Shown here one piece after another: positions 8,901 to 16,201 of a stretch of 19,968 nt of DNA. Source of the DNA: Clostridiales bacterium. Lineage in GTDB: Bacteria; Bacillota; Clostridia; Lachnospirales; CAG-274. Below the pieces are notes generated by a model. It searched no databases. It had not been told where the DNA came from and was given only the letters and a program-made list of their open reading frames with translations. Both the position numbers and the translations under genes were made by a program. Within the stretch, counting starts at the first letter, position 1. Each line of letters starts with the position of its first letter. Where the stretch lies: contig JAJQCI010000052.1 of the NCBI GenBank assembly GCA_021202835.1, positions 1-19,968 of the forward strand, in the 5' to 3' direction.

Positions 8901-11722
8901 GATAAATTGTTTGCGGCACTGTATGCACTTGAAAGCTCACTCTTTAAAGAACTGTAGTTTGATAAAAAATCGGTTCTGTACTTCGTAATCTTAGCGCTGA
9001 AATTTTGAGCAATGGTCGTATTATATATAAACTTGTAAAGTTCATTCATATCGCTGTAAACATCATTGATCGTGCTGACATCCATAGAAAAAGAGCTTAT
9101 ATTTGTGTTGGTGCTTGAAACAGATGATAAGAAACTGTTAAGTGTATCTATATCAGATAAAAAAGCAGTTTTTTCTTTTTCCACTTTTTCGCAGACTTCA
9201 TCGGCACTTTTTAAATCCACTTTAAAAGCGTCAAGTTTATCAGAAGCCGTGAGAGTTGTGCCTTTATAAGTAATACGTGAGCCGGACATACCATCAACAT
9301 TTTTGAGATATTTTTCCGCATAAGACAAGGAATTTGACAAATATGTATCAAGCGTAGATTTGTCTATTTGAGACATGCCTATGGTTATAGAGCCGTCGTT
9401 CGTATCCATGGTTACAGTGCTGGGCATTGACGCAAATAATTCCTCAAGCTCGGCATAATAGCCCATAGAGCCGTATGATGATGTGTTCTTTATTTCAAGT
9501 GCACCGTCGCTCACAAGTTCGTCTGCAATGGCATTAACCTTCTCGGCATTTTCCGCCTGTTTGGCTTCTTCCGCCGCAAGAGCCTCCTCTGCCGCTGCCA
9601 GCTCCGCCTGTTTTGCCACAAGATCGATTTTGGCGGCCACTATTTTAGCAATCTGATTTTCAGCCTCCTTCAGACCGTCAATAGTGAAAGACTTGGGTAT
9701 AACATATGGCCCCGATTTTGTTTCGGACTGAAAGGCCTCTATGCTTGCGTCACGTTCGTCGTAAAAGCCTTCCTCCGCCAGTTCGATTTCTTCCTTAAGC
9801 TGATTGGCCCCTGTGATTGTAAGTATCTTTGTGCTGTCAACCGTTGTCTCCCCCGATTCCTGAAAGAGATTTATGTTGAAGGTCAGATATTTGGCCGAAA
9901 TGGCCGTCTCCACAGTTTCCTCGCTGTCTTCCTCGTCTTCATCGTCACCGTCTCCTCCAAGAGCACTGTCGGCCTCACTTTCACTTACCCCGTCGGGGGT
10001 TGACTCACTGTCTCCCTTTGTTATAACGTCGGTGAGATATTCATTAAAGTCATCAATAGGTTCAACCTCTTCCAAATCCGTGCTTTCGGATGTGGGGGTT
10101 ACCATAAGCTGCATAATCATAGAATATTGCTTTCTGTTATCGGAGCTTGAATCATACTTCGTCAAAAGAAGGTCGTCAATAGTATATGTATAGCCCGTTT
10201 TATATGTAAACTCGGGAACAATCTGTATTTTGACCGTCCCCTCAAATTCATGAGAATATGAATAGGGGAAAAGAACGGCCCATATTGTATATGACAGCTT
10301 CGCCTTGAAAGTAGTTTTTAACACCCACGTCAGATTATCATCCTGCAGTTCATATTCATAATCACCGAATTCCAAAACCGACACCGAATATTTATATGAA
10401 AGAAAGCCGTAAATTGAATTTCTGAAGCTGCTGTAGGCATTTGTCAGCGCAGAATTCAGATAAGCCTCCATATCTATAAAATTTTTATGAATATCCGCCT
10501 TCGGCTCTTTTGCGGTTTCCAAATTACTCAAATATCCCGGGCTTGTTACATCGTTGGTGGTTGTTGTAGTGGCAACCTTGCTTAGCCAGTATCCCCACCA
10601 TGTACTCGTTGAATAAGTAAGCCCTATAGCGCCCGTTGTGTTATATTGAACCGAACAATAATTTGCCTCGGCCATAGAGTTTTTGAAGGTGCTGCTGTCA
10701 AAAAGCTCCGATATGCTGTAATAATATATCTCCTCTTCACCGTAGGTGGCGTTTTTCTCGTTAAAAGCATATACATACATCTTTTCGTTGTAGCATACTG
10801 TAAGGGCATCATCGGTCAAATTTGTAACAAGGTTAAACTCTCCGTTGTCCAGATCCTTCACTCTGGCCGAGCCCGAGTCGACATATAGAATTTTACACTC
10901 GTCCTCTCCTATTTCATGCTCCATAACCACCGTGGCAACCTTAAACTCAGAGTCGTCAACAACGTCTTCGTTTTCCGTGGCTTCTATAACGGCGTCGATT
11001 CTGTTGTCGGTAACAAGAGACAGAACGGAAAATTCATCGGCATCCTTCGATTCCACAGAATCCCAAAGGGAGAGGCCGTCTTCTTCTTCACTGAAATATT
11101 TGCTTGAATCGGCTTCTCCGTTTATCATATCCTCAAACATAGAGTCAACAACCTCAGACTCTACGTTATAGTCATAGGGCTCATAGCCGAAGTCATAGTC
11201 GTCGCCGTAGTCTTCCCTGTAGGTGGTTTGAAAAGCATAAAGCACAACGACACCGACATAGTCGTTTACGCTGTATTCTTCTGTTGTGGTTTCGGTTTCA
11301 GCGTCCGTGTCTGAGCTTGATGAAGTGCTTACGGCTGAAGTTGAGGCTGAAGTTGATGAGGTGGTGGTAGTTTCAGCGGCTTTTTCCGCCGCCGTTTTTT
11401 CCCTTATGCCCGACAGATTCATACCTATAACTCTGAAATTTCTCAAATATGAACCGTCACAATATTCGGGAGGAATATAAAAAACCTTGTCATCGCTCTT
11501 AACAAGAGTGGGCGCCCCGGAATAGCCGCCGGTAATCTGACTTACGGTGTCTTCGTTATATGTTATAACAACAGTGCCGTCGTCTGTTTCTTCCGTCGAG
11601 GTGTCGTCAGATCTTGTGTAATTTTTTATAAGATAGCTTCCGCCGCTGAAAAGGGCCAAAATAGCCACAAAAATTAAAATCCCGATTGTGAGATACATTT
11701 TTGCCTGTTGTGTCATTGACAT
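5948..11722 (-). CDS. Giant surface-anchored protein with VirB2/TrbC pilin-like C-terminal hairpin
   Basis: The protein has about 1924 residues. I start it at the ATG at 11722, nine bases after AAGGAG; a GTG at 11761 is also in frame but lies upstream of that site. The N-terminus is MSMTQQAKMYL followed by one membrane helix (about residues 9-30). About 1800 acidic residues follow, predicted outside the membrane: Thr/Ser/Glu-rich spacers near 110-146, 1249-1268 and 1727-1766, an Ala-rich coiled coil near 683-730, and many Tyr/Asp/Ser residues. The C-terminus has two membrane helices (about 1840-1862 and 1879-1898) joined by a short charged loop DDEQKEKAKQRIKW, then an acidic tail. That hairpin, with AGVNYAKAEDD before the loop and ILGVLI after it, resembles VirB2/TrbC pilin-like subunits of type IV secretion systems. 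No known enzymatic domain was recognised. It may be an adhesin, a surface fibre or a structural secretion component. Confidence 0.82.
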   Translation of the reverse strand: MSMTQQAKMYLTIGILIFVAILALFSGGSYLIKNYTRSDDTSTEETDDGTVVITYNEDTVSQITGGYSGAPTLVKSDDKVFYIPPEYCDGSYLRNFRVIGMNLSGIREKTAAEKAAETTTTSSTSASTSAVSTSSSSDTDAETETTTEEYSVNDYVGVVVLYAFQTTYREDYGDDYDFGYEPYDYNVESEVVDSMFEDMINGEADSSKYFSEEEDGLSLWDSVESKDADEFSVLSLVTDNRIDAVIEATENEDVVDDSEFKVATVVMEHEIGEDECKILYVDSGSARVKDLDNGEFNLVTNLTDDALTVCYNEKMYVYAFNEKNATYGEEEIYYYSISELFDSSTFKNSMAEANYCSVQYNTTGAIGLTYSTSTWWGYWLSKVATTTTTNDVTSPGYLSNLETAKEPKADIHKNFIDMEAYLNSALTNAYSSFRNSIYGFLSYKYSVSVLEFGDYEYELQDDNLTWVLKTTFKAKLSYTIWAVLFPYSYSHEFEGTVKIQIVPEFTYKTGYTYTIDDLLLTKYDSSSDNRKQYSMIMQLMVTPTSESTDLEEVEPIDDFNEYLTDVITKGDSESTPDGVSESEADSALGGDGDDEDEEDSEETVETAISAKYLTFNINLFQESGETTVDSTKILTITGANQLKEEIELAEEGFYDERDASIEAFQSETKSGPYVIPKSFTIDGLKEAENQIAKIVAAKIDLVAKQAELAAAEEALAAEEAKQAENAEKVNAIADELVSDGALEIKNTSSYGSMGYYAELEELFASMPSTVTMDTNDGSITIGMSQIDKSTLDTYLSNSLSYAEKYLKNVDGMSGSRITYKGTTLTASDKLDAFKVDLKSADEVCEKVEKEKTAFLSDIDTLNSFLSSVSSTNTNISSFSMDVSTINDVYSDMNELYKFIYNTTIAQNFSAKITKYRTDFLSNYSSLKSELSSAYSAANNLSVYFETSSSSSKTVLAYLTEMSSILMTIDTYTSDTIPAIEAQIAALQAVLDELIETYDETVFSVDLTWDGEEMTGAFISENYTSYQTIIDSIDAYIGAYSTVYQYDAYRDSADQVIANIETLNTDYDINRIIDNMYDSVNLGTTYTDYAEDVGYLKSNKNAFYFNISAALNAAASIYTAETEDTSDYVEEESNPNLKAIKDAVEDFYYNMADNVRDELTYNDILEHSVTIFEELYNSGSFSLIETVTDEGTVQVCDVDDSTVLEYICECLMDTYQVKDMQYTDEDGLTATITLAKSGESSGTMSSEDGSSETTTEAASETTTSAASSEGYIQNLYAVYNSREKMASYADNMYAIYKRIRGLAFNLFYGTGALDEAQIAALIGASSGTVSDDGSTLTTETGEDEDIENLDSDPTSDFNVGYVAAYKICRDMPDLISHVVSYYEAREDAADAIRKAQSGHLGVVLADNEYYEWLCYEKIKQAEYLYELLYEAAKYTDGTDERKAVIAEFNAKTDWLILDAIPVSDNLESILQIKTDEVKTTYKKVVWNTALIDTEVDDKLQSIVTDDAYQFFAMKSNFAIVVNSDRGFIVPMGAQADAVVEGVNTKIKSEMSDAGMTGSVDNVAYGYDDSSDYNILLFSSSDEGKWFMIAFKQTTATDSSGKTIISVDENNIIGYHGTFDRSYVTTSGDTTTEDAHFLEYDHSMVTGLDQLYSITIENGFIPFDINRILNGSGTIKPAVTFKSTDVDNPVTEFEDGSTGVEGAFYGAWNFTSNGSGYVALLGYKKEDMEVEEETESTTEGSEAYNMSAAAEADSDSETDGETEETTEAVQYREITDEDLYKAHIYIYEYETKASKTEDATEETTASAYSMVYGSLAERLSQMTGPYAELVTLPVTILETIQIPLLVLAYALLSLVCISAGVNYAKAEDDEQKEKAKQRIKWLILGVLIIHITIVCLYLALDQLEDWEENIAIETMTDKTYYNEDDD

Positions 11723-11768
11723 AAAGACCCTCTCCTTTTCATAAAAATTACAGCAGATCACTATCAGA

Positions 11769-13157
11769 TCATCGTTTTATTAATATCCATAAACCGCTGA
11801 AGCCGAAAAAGGCCGCAGCAATAATCAAATTGAACTGCAGACTGCCCAAATTTAACAGTCCGCCGTAAATTATTGGGGCAAGAGTGCTGACGATGCTGCC
11901 GGCTATAGCCAGGCCGTTAAGCATAACACCCTTGTCAATTCCCTTTGCGTTAACGCTGTTTGCAGGCAGAGCCGTAAGCACCGCTCCGCCGTAGCCGTCG
12001 AAAAGCCCGGCAAGGGCGCCGCAGATAAGTATGCCCCCGAGAGTAACCTTGGGAATAAGAACGGCAATTCCCGAAAATATTATAAAAAGAGCGATAAAGC
12101 CGGAAACATTGTCTTTAAGGTTTTTAAGCTTTTTAACAAGATAAATTCCCGCATAGTTTCCCATAAAGCCGTAAAGCAGATAGCTGTAGGTGTTTACTGT
12201 GGAGTTTAAGCCCTTCATTGTTATGAGAATATGTAAAAAGGAAACAATGAACATAAGACCCATATTTAAAGGCACAGCCGTTGTAAGAATTTCCATAACT
12301 AGCTTGGGCCGCTTCACAAGCTCCTTTAAGAAAGGCAAAAATGACTTTATCTCTTTCTTTAAGGCCCTTAAGCCTTCTCTTTTTTTAATGTAGGCACAGG
12401 GCATAACCAAAAACGAAACGCCGTAGACAACAGCCAAAATAAGGCCTCCGGCAAAATAAACATATCTGTAGCCCCTTACATAGGAGATAATTCCCCCCAG
12501 AGAGCCCCCGAGAGTCAGCCCGGTAAGAAGGCCGCAGTTATAAAGGCCGTATTTCACCTTTGTGTCGCTTTCATCCTCGGCGGCCGCCGCCACCAAATAA
12601 TTCATAAGCCATCTTTCAAAGCCCAAACAAACCCCTATAAGTATGGAGCTTAAAAGTATATAGGGAGTTTTCAGCCTGTAAAAGGTCAAAACCATAGCCA
12701 AAACTCCGCAAAAGCCCGTTAAAATGACATAAATTCTTATGCCCAAAAGATTTTTAACCTTCTGCCCCATAAGAAGAGCGGCAAATATGCCTATACACAA
12801 AAGACTGGCCGGAAGGGACGACAGGAAGTTTGTGGAAAGGCCGAAAAATTTTTCACCGTCATATTTAATTAGCACGGCACCGTAGGGTATAACGGCATAA
12901 GCGGCAATATAAGTAAAAAAAGTCATAAACTTTATAATGCCGTTAACGGCCTCGCCGCCGAAAGGCCCCTCGTCCTTTCTGCCCCTTATGATTTTAGGCA
13001 GAACACTCAGCTCAACAGCAGCCATCGCCCCCACAATAAGCCCTGTGACAATAAGCACGGTCCCCTTGTTCCAAACCATTTTAACAATAACATATGTAAA
13101 AACCAGACCTAACAGGCCCGTTAAAACCTGTAAGAAAACAAATATTTTTTTGCTCAT
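11769..13157 (-). CDS. MFS-like polytopic membrane transporter or sensor
   Basis: The protein has about 462 residues from the ATG at 13157 (MSKKIFVFLQVL), chosen because AGGA lies eight bases upstream; an in-frame TTG at 13178 would overlap the preceding gene. The sequence is almost entirely hydrophobic helices and short loops. The core fits the major facilitator superfamily: paired six-helix halves, a charged loop GQKVKNLLGIR in the place of motif A, and a basic central loop around IKKREGLRALKKEIKSFLPF. Two extra N-terminal helices (about residues 6-27 and 33-55) precede the core, giving about 14. The substrate cannot be read. It lies 10 bases after the M15 peptidase gene and 46 before the giant protein gene, so it belongs to the same run. 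Given the nearby phosphatase module it could also serve as a receptor, which is speculation. It ends in TGA. Confidence 0.75.
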   Translation of the reverse strand: MSKKIFVFLQVLTGLLGLVFTYVIVKMVWNKGTVLIVTGLIVGAMAAVELSVLPKIIRGRKDEGPFGGEAVNGIIKFMTFFTYIAAYAVIPYGAVLIKYDGEKFFGLSTNFLSSLPASLLCIGIFAALLMGQKVKNLLGIRIYVILTGFCGVLAMVLTFYRLKTPYILLSSILIGVCLGFERWLMNYLVAAAAEDESDTKVKYGLYNCGLLTGLTLGGSLGGIISYVRGYRYVYFAGGLILAVVYGVSFLVMPCAYIKKREGLRALKKEIKSFLPFLKELVKRPKLVMEILTTAVPLNMGLMFIVSFLHILITMKGLNSTVNTYSYLLYGFMGNYAGIYLVKKLKNLKDNVSGFIALFIIFSGIAVLIPKVTLGGILICGALAGLFDGYGGAVLTALPANSVNAKGIDKGVMLNGLAIAGSIVSTLAPIIYGGLLNLGSLQFNLIIAAAFFGFSGLWILIKR

Positions 13158-13167
13158 AATGTCCATC

Positions 13168-14169
13168 CTACGATTCAAAATATGAAAAATGCATATAATC
13201 CGGGGTTGAACCCCAGTCGCCGCCCCAGCCGAAGCCGTATTTCCTGAAAATGTTAACTACCTCTTTTGTAACGGAATAAGGGTTTTCATAGGGAGCATAG
13301 AGCTTCCCTACCTTTGTTCCGTCACTGTAAAGGCAATAGTTTTCGTCGGGGTTTATATCAACGGCGGTGCCGAGGGCGTGCTCCGAAAGTCTTCCTCCGT
13401 GGGTATTTCTGTAGTTATAACAGCCCACGCTTTTTATGGGGAAGCCCAAACCGAAAATCTCGTCAAAAGCACCGATATAATTGCTTTTTATGTTTCTGTT
13501 TACCGTCAGTCTTGCCGTTGTGGGATATTTGTTTCCCTCGGAGTCAAGCTTCCAAACATTTACGGTAATTGTTTCCATAAAGCGTGAAGCCTTCTCCGAG
13601 CTTGTGAACCACTCCGAAGGGGCAACCTCTTCAAGAGAATATTTAAATTCGGGAGAGTTGTTTTTCTCCAGCAGCTTTTTAATAACCTCTTCGGCGCCGG
13701 TAAATGTTGAAAAATGTATCGTTTCGGAAGCGTTATAATCCATAACTATCTGCAGGCTGTAGGTTTTCTCAGGCTCGATATATTTTTCGTCAATAAGATA
13801 CATACCGCCCTTCCCGGCATAATGAAGACCGTCACTTCCGGAAGCATTATAGACTGTTCCGCTTTCAATCTCCGATATATTTATGACGCCGTTTTCGTCA
13901 TAAAGAATTATGCAGCCCGATGTGCCTTCGGCCGCATAATATCTTACGGCTATGCTGTCTTCGCTGTAAAGTATGTCGTCTTCGCAGGGATAAATTATAA
14001 CGGGCTTCGCCGTCTCCTCCTTATTTTCGGCTTCTTCTTCGGTCTTCAGAAACGAAGTCTTCAGTTCGGTATATTCATAATATGCCCCTTGGGTTTCGCC
14101 CCTGCTTACTCCCGAAACAACCCCGGCCGTAACCGCAGCAGCACAGGCAGCAAAAATCTTTAACCTCAT
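13168..14169 (-). CDS. Exported M15-family peptidase (D,D-carboxypeptidase / endolysin-like)
   Basis: Protein of 333 residues. The ATG at 14169 has GGGAGTGA upstream. An N-terminal signal peptide (MRLKIFAACAAAVTAGVVSG) indicates export; no lipobox cysteine in a usual context is seen. Residues about 30-180 form an extracytoplasmic beta-rich region without recognised function. The C-terminal half carries the metallopeptidase M15 pattern: LSEHALGTAVDIN (about 260-272, with the zinc-binding His and Asp) and PDYMHFSYF near the end (Asp and third zinc-binding His), plus GFGWGGDW just before it. The family cleaves D-Ala-D-Ala or L-Ala-D-Glu bonds in peptidoglycan stems. In this operon it might open the cell wall for a surface or secretion structure, or be an ordinary wall enzyme under partner-switch control. 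It ends in TAG at 13168, which overlaps the ribosome binding site of the next gene. Confidence 0.85.
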   Translation of the reverse strand: MRLKIFAACAAAVTAGVVSGVSRGETQGAYYEYTELKTSFLKTEEEAENKEETAKPVIIYPCEDDILYSEDSIAVRYYAAEGTSGCIILYDENGVINISEIESGTVYNASGSDGLHYAGKGGMYLIDEKYIEPEKTYSLQIVMDYNASETIHFSTFTGAEEVIKKLLEKNNSPEFKYSLEEVAPSEWFTSSEKASRFMETITVNVWKLDSEGNKYPTTARLTVNRNIKSNYIGAFDEIFGLGFPIKSVGCYNYRNTHGGRLSEHALGTAVDINPDENYCLYSDGTKVGKLYAPYENPYSVTKEVVNIFRKYGFGWGGDWGSTPDYMHFSYFES

Positions 14170-14198
14170 ACTTTATCACTCCCAAAAAACGTGTCATC

Positions 14199-14408
14199 TC
14201 AGCTGTTTGTATATTTTATAAGAAGCATGGTTATATCGTCGGACTGTTCGACGCCGTTATGATGCCGGTCTAAGTCATCCAAAACATAGCTTATTATTTC
14301 TTCACTGCCCATATTTTTGTCAACCTTCGACAGCTTCTCCAAAAGCCTGTCATCGCCGTAGAAGCTTCCGTCGGCCCCTATAGCTTCGGTTACACCGTCG
14401 GAATATAT
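14199..14408 (-). pseudogene. Detached 3' end of the SpoIIE-like phosphatase gene, beyond an in-frame TAA
   Basis: After the TAA at 14411-14409 the same frame continues for 66 codons to a TGA at 14201-14199. The encoded sequence begins IYSDGVTEAIGADGSF and ends SDDITMLLIKYTNS, the standard C-terminal end of the SpoIIE/PP2C family. The DGV and SDD aspartates are metal-ligand positions of the phosphatase. No start codon with a ribosome binding site lies at its beginning, so it is not a separate gene. Confidence 0.85.
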
Positions 14409-14411
14409 TTA
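14409..14411 (-). other. In-frame TAA interrupting the phosphatase gene
   Basis: The codons read GAC TCG GTA TAA ATA TAT TCC GAC. The reading frame is preserved on both sides and family motifs continue without shift, so this is a single-codon event, not an indel. One base change from TTA (Leu) would explain it and would give the hydrophobic residue usual before YSDG in this family. Confidence 0.9.
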
Positions 14412-16196
14412 TACCGAGTCGTGCTTGTTAAGGTTTATAAATTCGTCCTTATACTTAATTCCCTCCATACAGCCTAAAGGCAAGCTGTTTACGGAATTGA
14501 GCCAGTGAGTGCTTTCCCCTATTACAACAGGCTTGTTGTGGCCTGCGTTTGAATAAGAGAAAAGACCCGTTCTTATGTTTAAAATTCCCAAAAAGGCGGT
14601 TACAAAAACCATTTCGTCATTGTTCTGACAAAGCCTTTCGTTAACTCTTTCCAGAATTTCAGAGGGCTTAAGCCCCATTTCGCCGTAAACCTGTATGTAA
14701 ACCTTCGTTCTTACCGAGAAAAGCGAAGCCGGTATGCCCTTTCCCGCTACATCGGCCACCGAAACAAGAAGGTTTTCGTCATTTATTTTGAAAACGGCAT
14801 ATAAGTCTCCCCCTACTGATCTGGCCGCCTTCATAAATGCAAAAACACTGTATTCCTTACTCTTGGGGAAGTCCCGGCTCATAAGTGAAAGCTGTATGTT
14901 GGCCGCTGCCTCCATTTCGGTTTTAAACCTTTCCTGATCGGCGGTTATTTTTGTTATTTTGTTTAAATAATCCTTCATATCATTAGACATAACGGAAAAT
15001 TTTTGAGCCAAAAGCCCCACTTCATCGTCACTCTTTAAAATTTCATCGCTTAATTCGATATCCATATTGCCCTTGCCGAAGGCTTCGACCTTTCGGCAGA
15101 GCTCTAAGATGGGGTTTACCATGTTGGCGGCGGTTCTCTTTGAATATACTGCGGCTATAACGGCAAAAACAACCGCTATACAAATAAAGACAAAAACAGC
15201 CGTCATAATGAAACGCAGTGTTGAGCTGTTTATGCTGTTGTTCATATTGTTTATTTCCGTCTGAACCACATTAACGGCAGATAAAACCTTTGAAACATCA
15301 AATATGAAATAAACCGTGTTCTCTGCTGCCTTTACATCATATCTGCTTATACAATATTCTCTGTTGAAAATAACGTCTCCCTCATTTTCAACATCATAAA
15401 TGGCATATCCCTCTCCGCCTATAACTCTTTCACCCTTTGAATCGGTTAAAACAACATCTATAACCCCTTCAAAGTCGATATTCAAAAGTGTATTGTATAT
15501 TTCGATAAGAGGCGCACTGACTACGACAACGCCCTTAAATTCATTTTCATAAATTAAAGGCACAACATAGTCTATATTCTCCTGCGATGTTACAGACCCC
15601 ACTATAACGTCTGTCCAGACAGGCTCCATTGCTTCTTTTCCCAAAATATACCATGAATCGTTTCTCAAATCGCCGTAGTCTTCCCCCAAAAAGCTGTCTG
15701 TTCCGTCAAAAACAACGCCGCTTTCGGTAACGACAAATATATCCAGTGTGTCTAAATTATCACTATTGTAGCCCGGCACTGTTTTGATATAATCTCTTAC
15801 ACTGCCCAAGCGATAAAAATCTTCTCTTTTTTCTTCGGTTATTCCGCCTATGAAGCCTGCGCCGTTTAAATTTCCGCCCTGAGCTTCATCGGGCTCGTTT
15901 CCGTATATACTGAGCAGATAGTCCGCTACGGAGTCTCCCTTACTGCTGTTTTTCTCATAATTGTTTTCGACAATGCTTCCGCAGGCCGTTGTAATATCTC
16001 TTGCATACTGCCTTATATTTTCATACATAACATTATCGGTAAAATTTTCCAGTTCTGCTGCGGATTTTTTATTCAGTTCAATAAATTCATTTTTCTGAAT
16101 ATATATAAAGGAAACCGCAATAACCGTAAGCAAAGCTATAACCATAATAAGAGATGTCATAAGGGTTTTTCTGACCTTAACACTTATAGATTTCAT
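14409..16196 (-). CDS. SpoIIE/PP2C-family serine phosphatase with extracellular sensor and HAMP, interrupted by TAA
   Basis: Membrane-bound phosphatase expected to dephosphorylate the STAS protein of its operon. I choose the ATG at 16196, five bases after AGGCGGTGA, over the GTG at 16205, which lies inside that site. Layout: membrane helix 11-33; extracellular region about 35-320, of Cache-like size and position; second helix about 324-347; HAMP 350-410; short helical linker; phosphatase domain from about 425 with ANIQLSLMS, SVGGDLY, VADVAGKGIPASLF and NAGHN. Codon 596 is TAA, in DSV-stop-IYSDGVTEA. The family's last motifs continue in frame for 66 more codons, so the intact protein would have 665 residues. 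The shortened form, 595 residues, lacks metal-binding aspartates and is probably inactive unless the stop is read through. It follows the formyltransferase stop by five bases. Confidence 0.86.
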   Translation of the reverse strand: MKSISVKVRKTLMTSLIMVIALLTVIAVSFIYIQKNEFIELNKKSAAELENFTDNVMYENIRQYARDITTACGSIVENNYEKNSSKGDSVADYLLSIYGNEPDEAQGGNLNGAGFIGGITEEKREDFYRLGSVRDYIKTVPGYNSDNLDTLDIFVVTESGVVFDGTDSFLGEDYGDLRNDSWYILGKEAMEPVWTDVIVGSVTSQENIDYVVPLIYENEFKGVVVVSAPLIEIYNTLLNIDFEGVIDVVLTDSKGERVIGGEGYAIYDVENEGDVIFNREYCISRYDVKAAENTVYFIFDVSKVLSAVNVVQTEINNMNNSINSSTLRFIMTAVFVFICIAVVFAVIAAVYSKRTAANMVNPILELCRKVEAFGKGNMDIELSDEILKSDDEVGLLAQKFSVMSNDMKDYLNKITKITADQERFKTEMEAAANIQLSLMSRDFPKSKEYSVFAFMKAARSVGGDLYAVFKINDENLLVSVADVAGKGIPASLFSVRTKVYIQVYGEMGLKPSEILERVNERLCQNNDEMVFVTAFLGILNIRTGLFSYSNAGHNKPVVIGESTHWLNSVNSLPLGCMEGIKYKDEFINLNKHDSV

Positions 16197-16201
16197 ATAT
16201 G

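Noticed and set aside
6103..11480. Open frames on both strands within the giant protein gene.
   Set aside because: They lack family motifs and ribosome binding sites, and overlap a continuous frame with clear membrane helices and a start signal.
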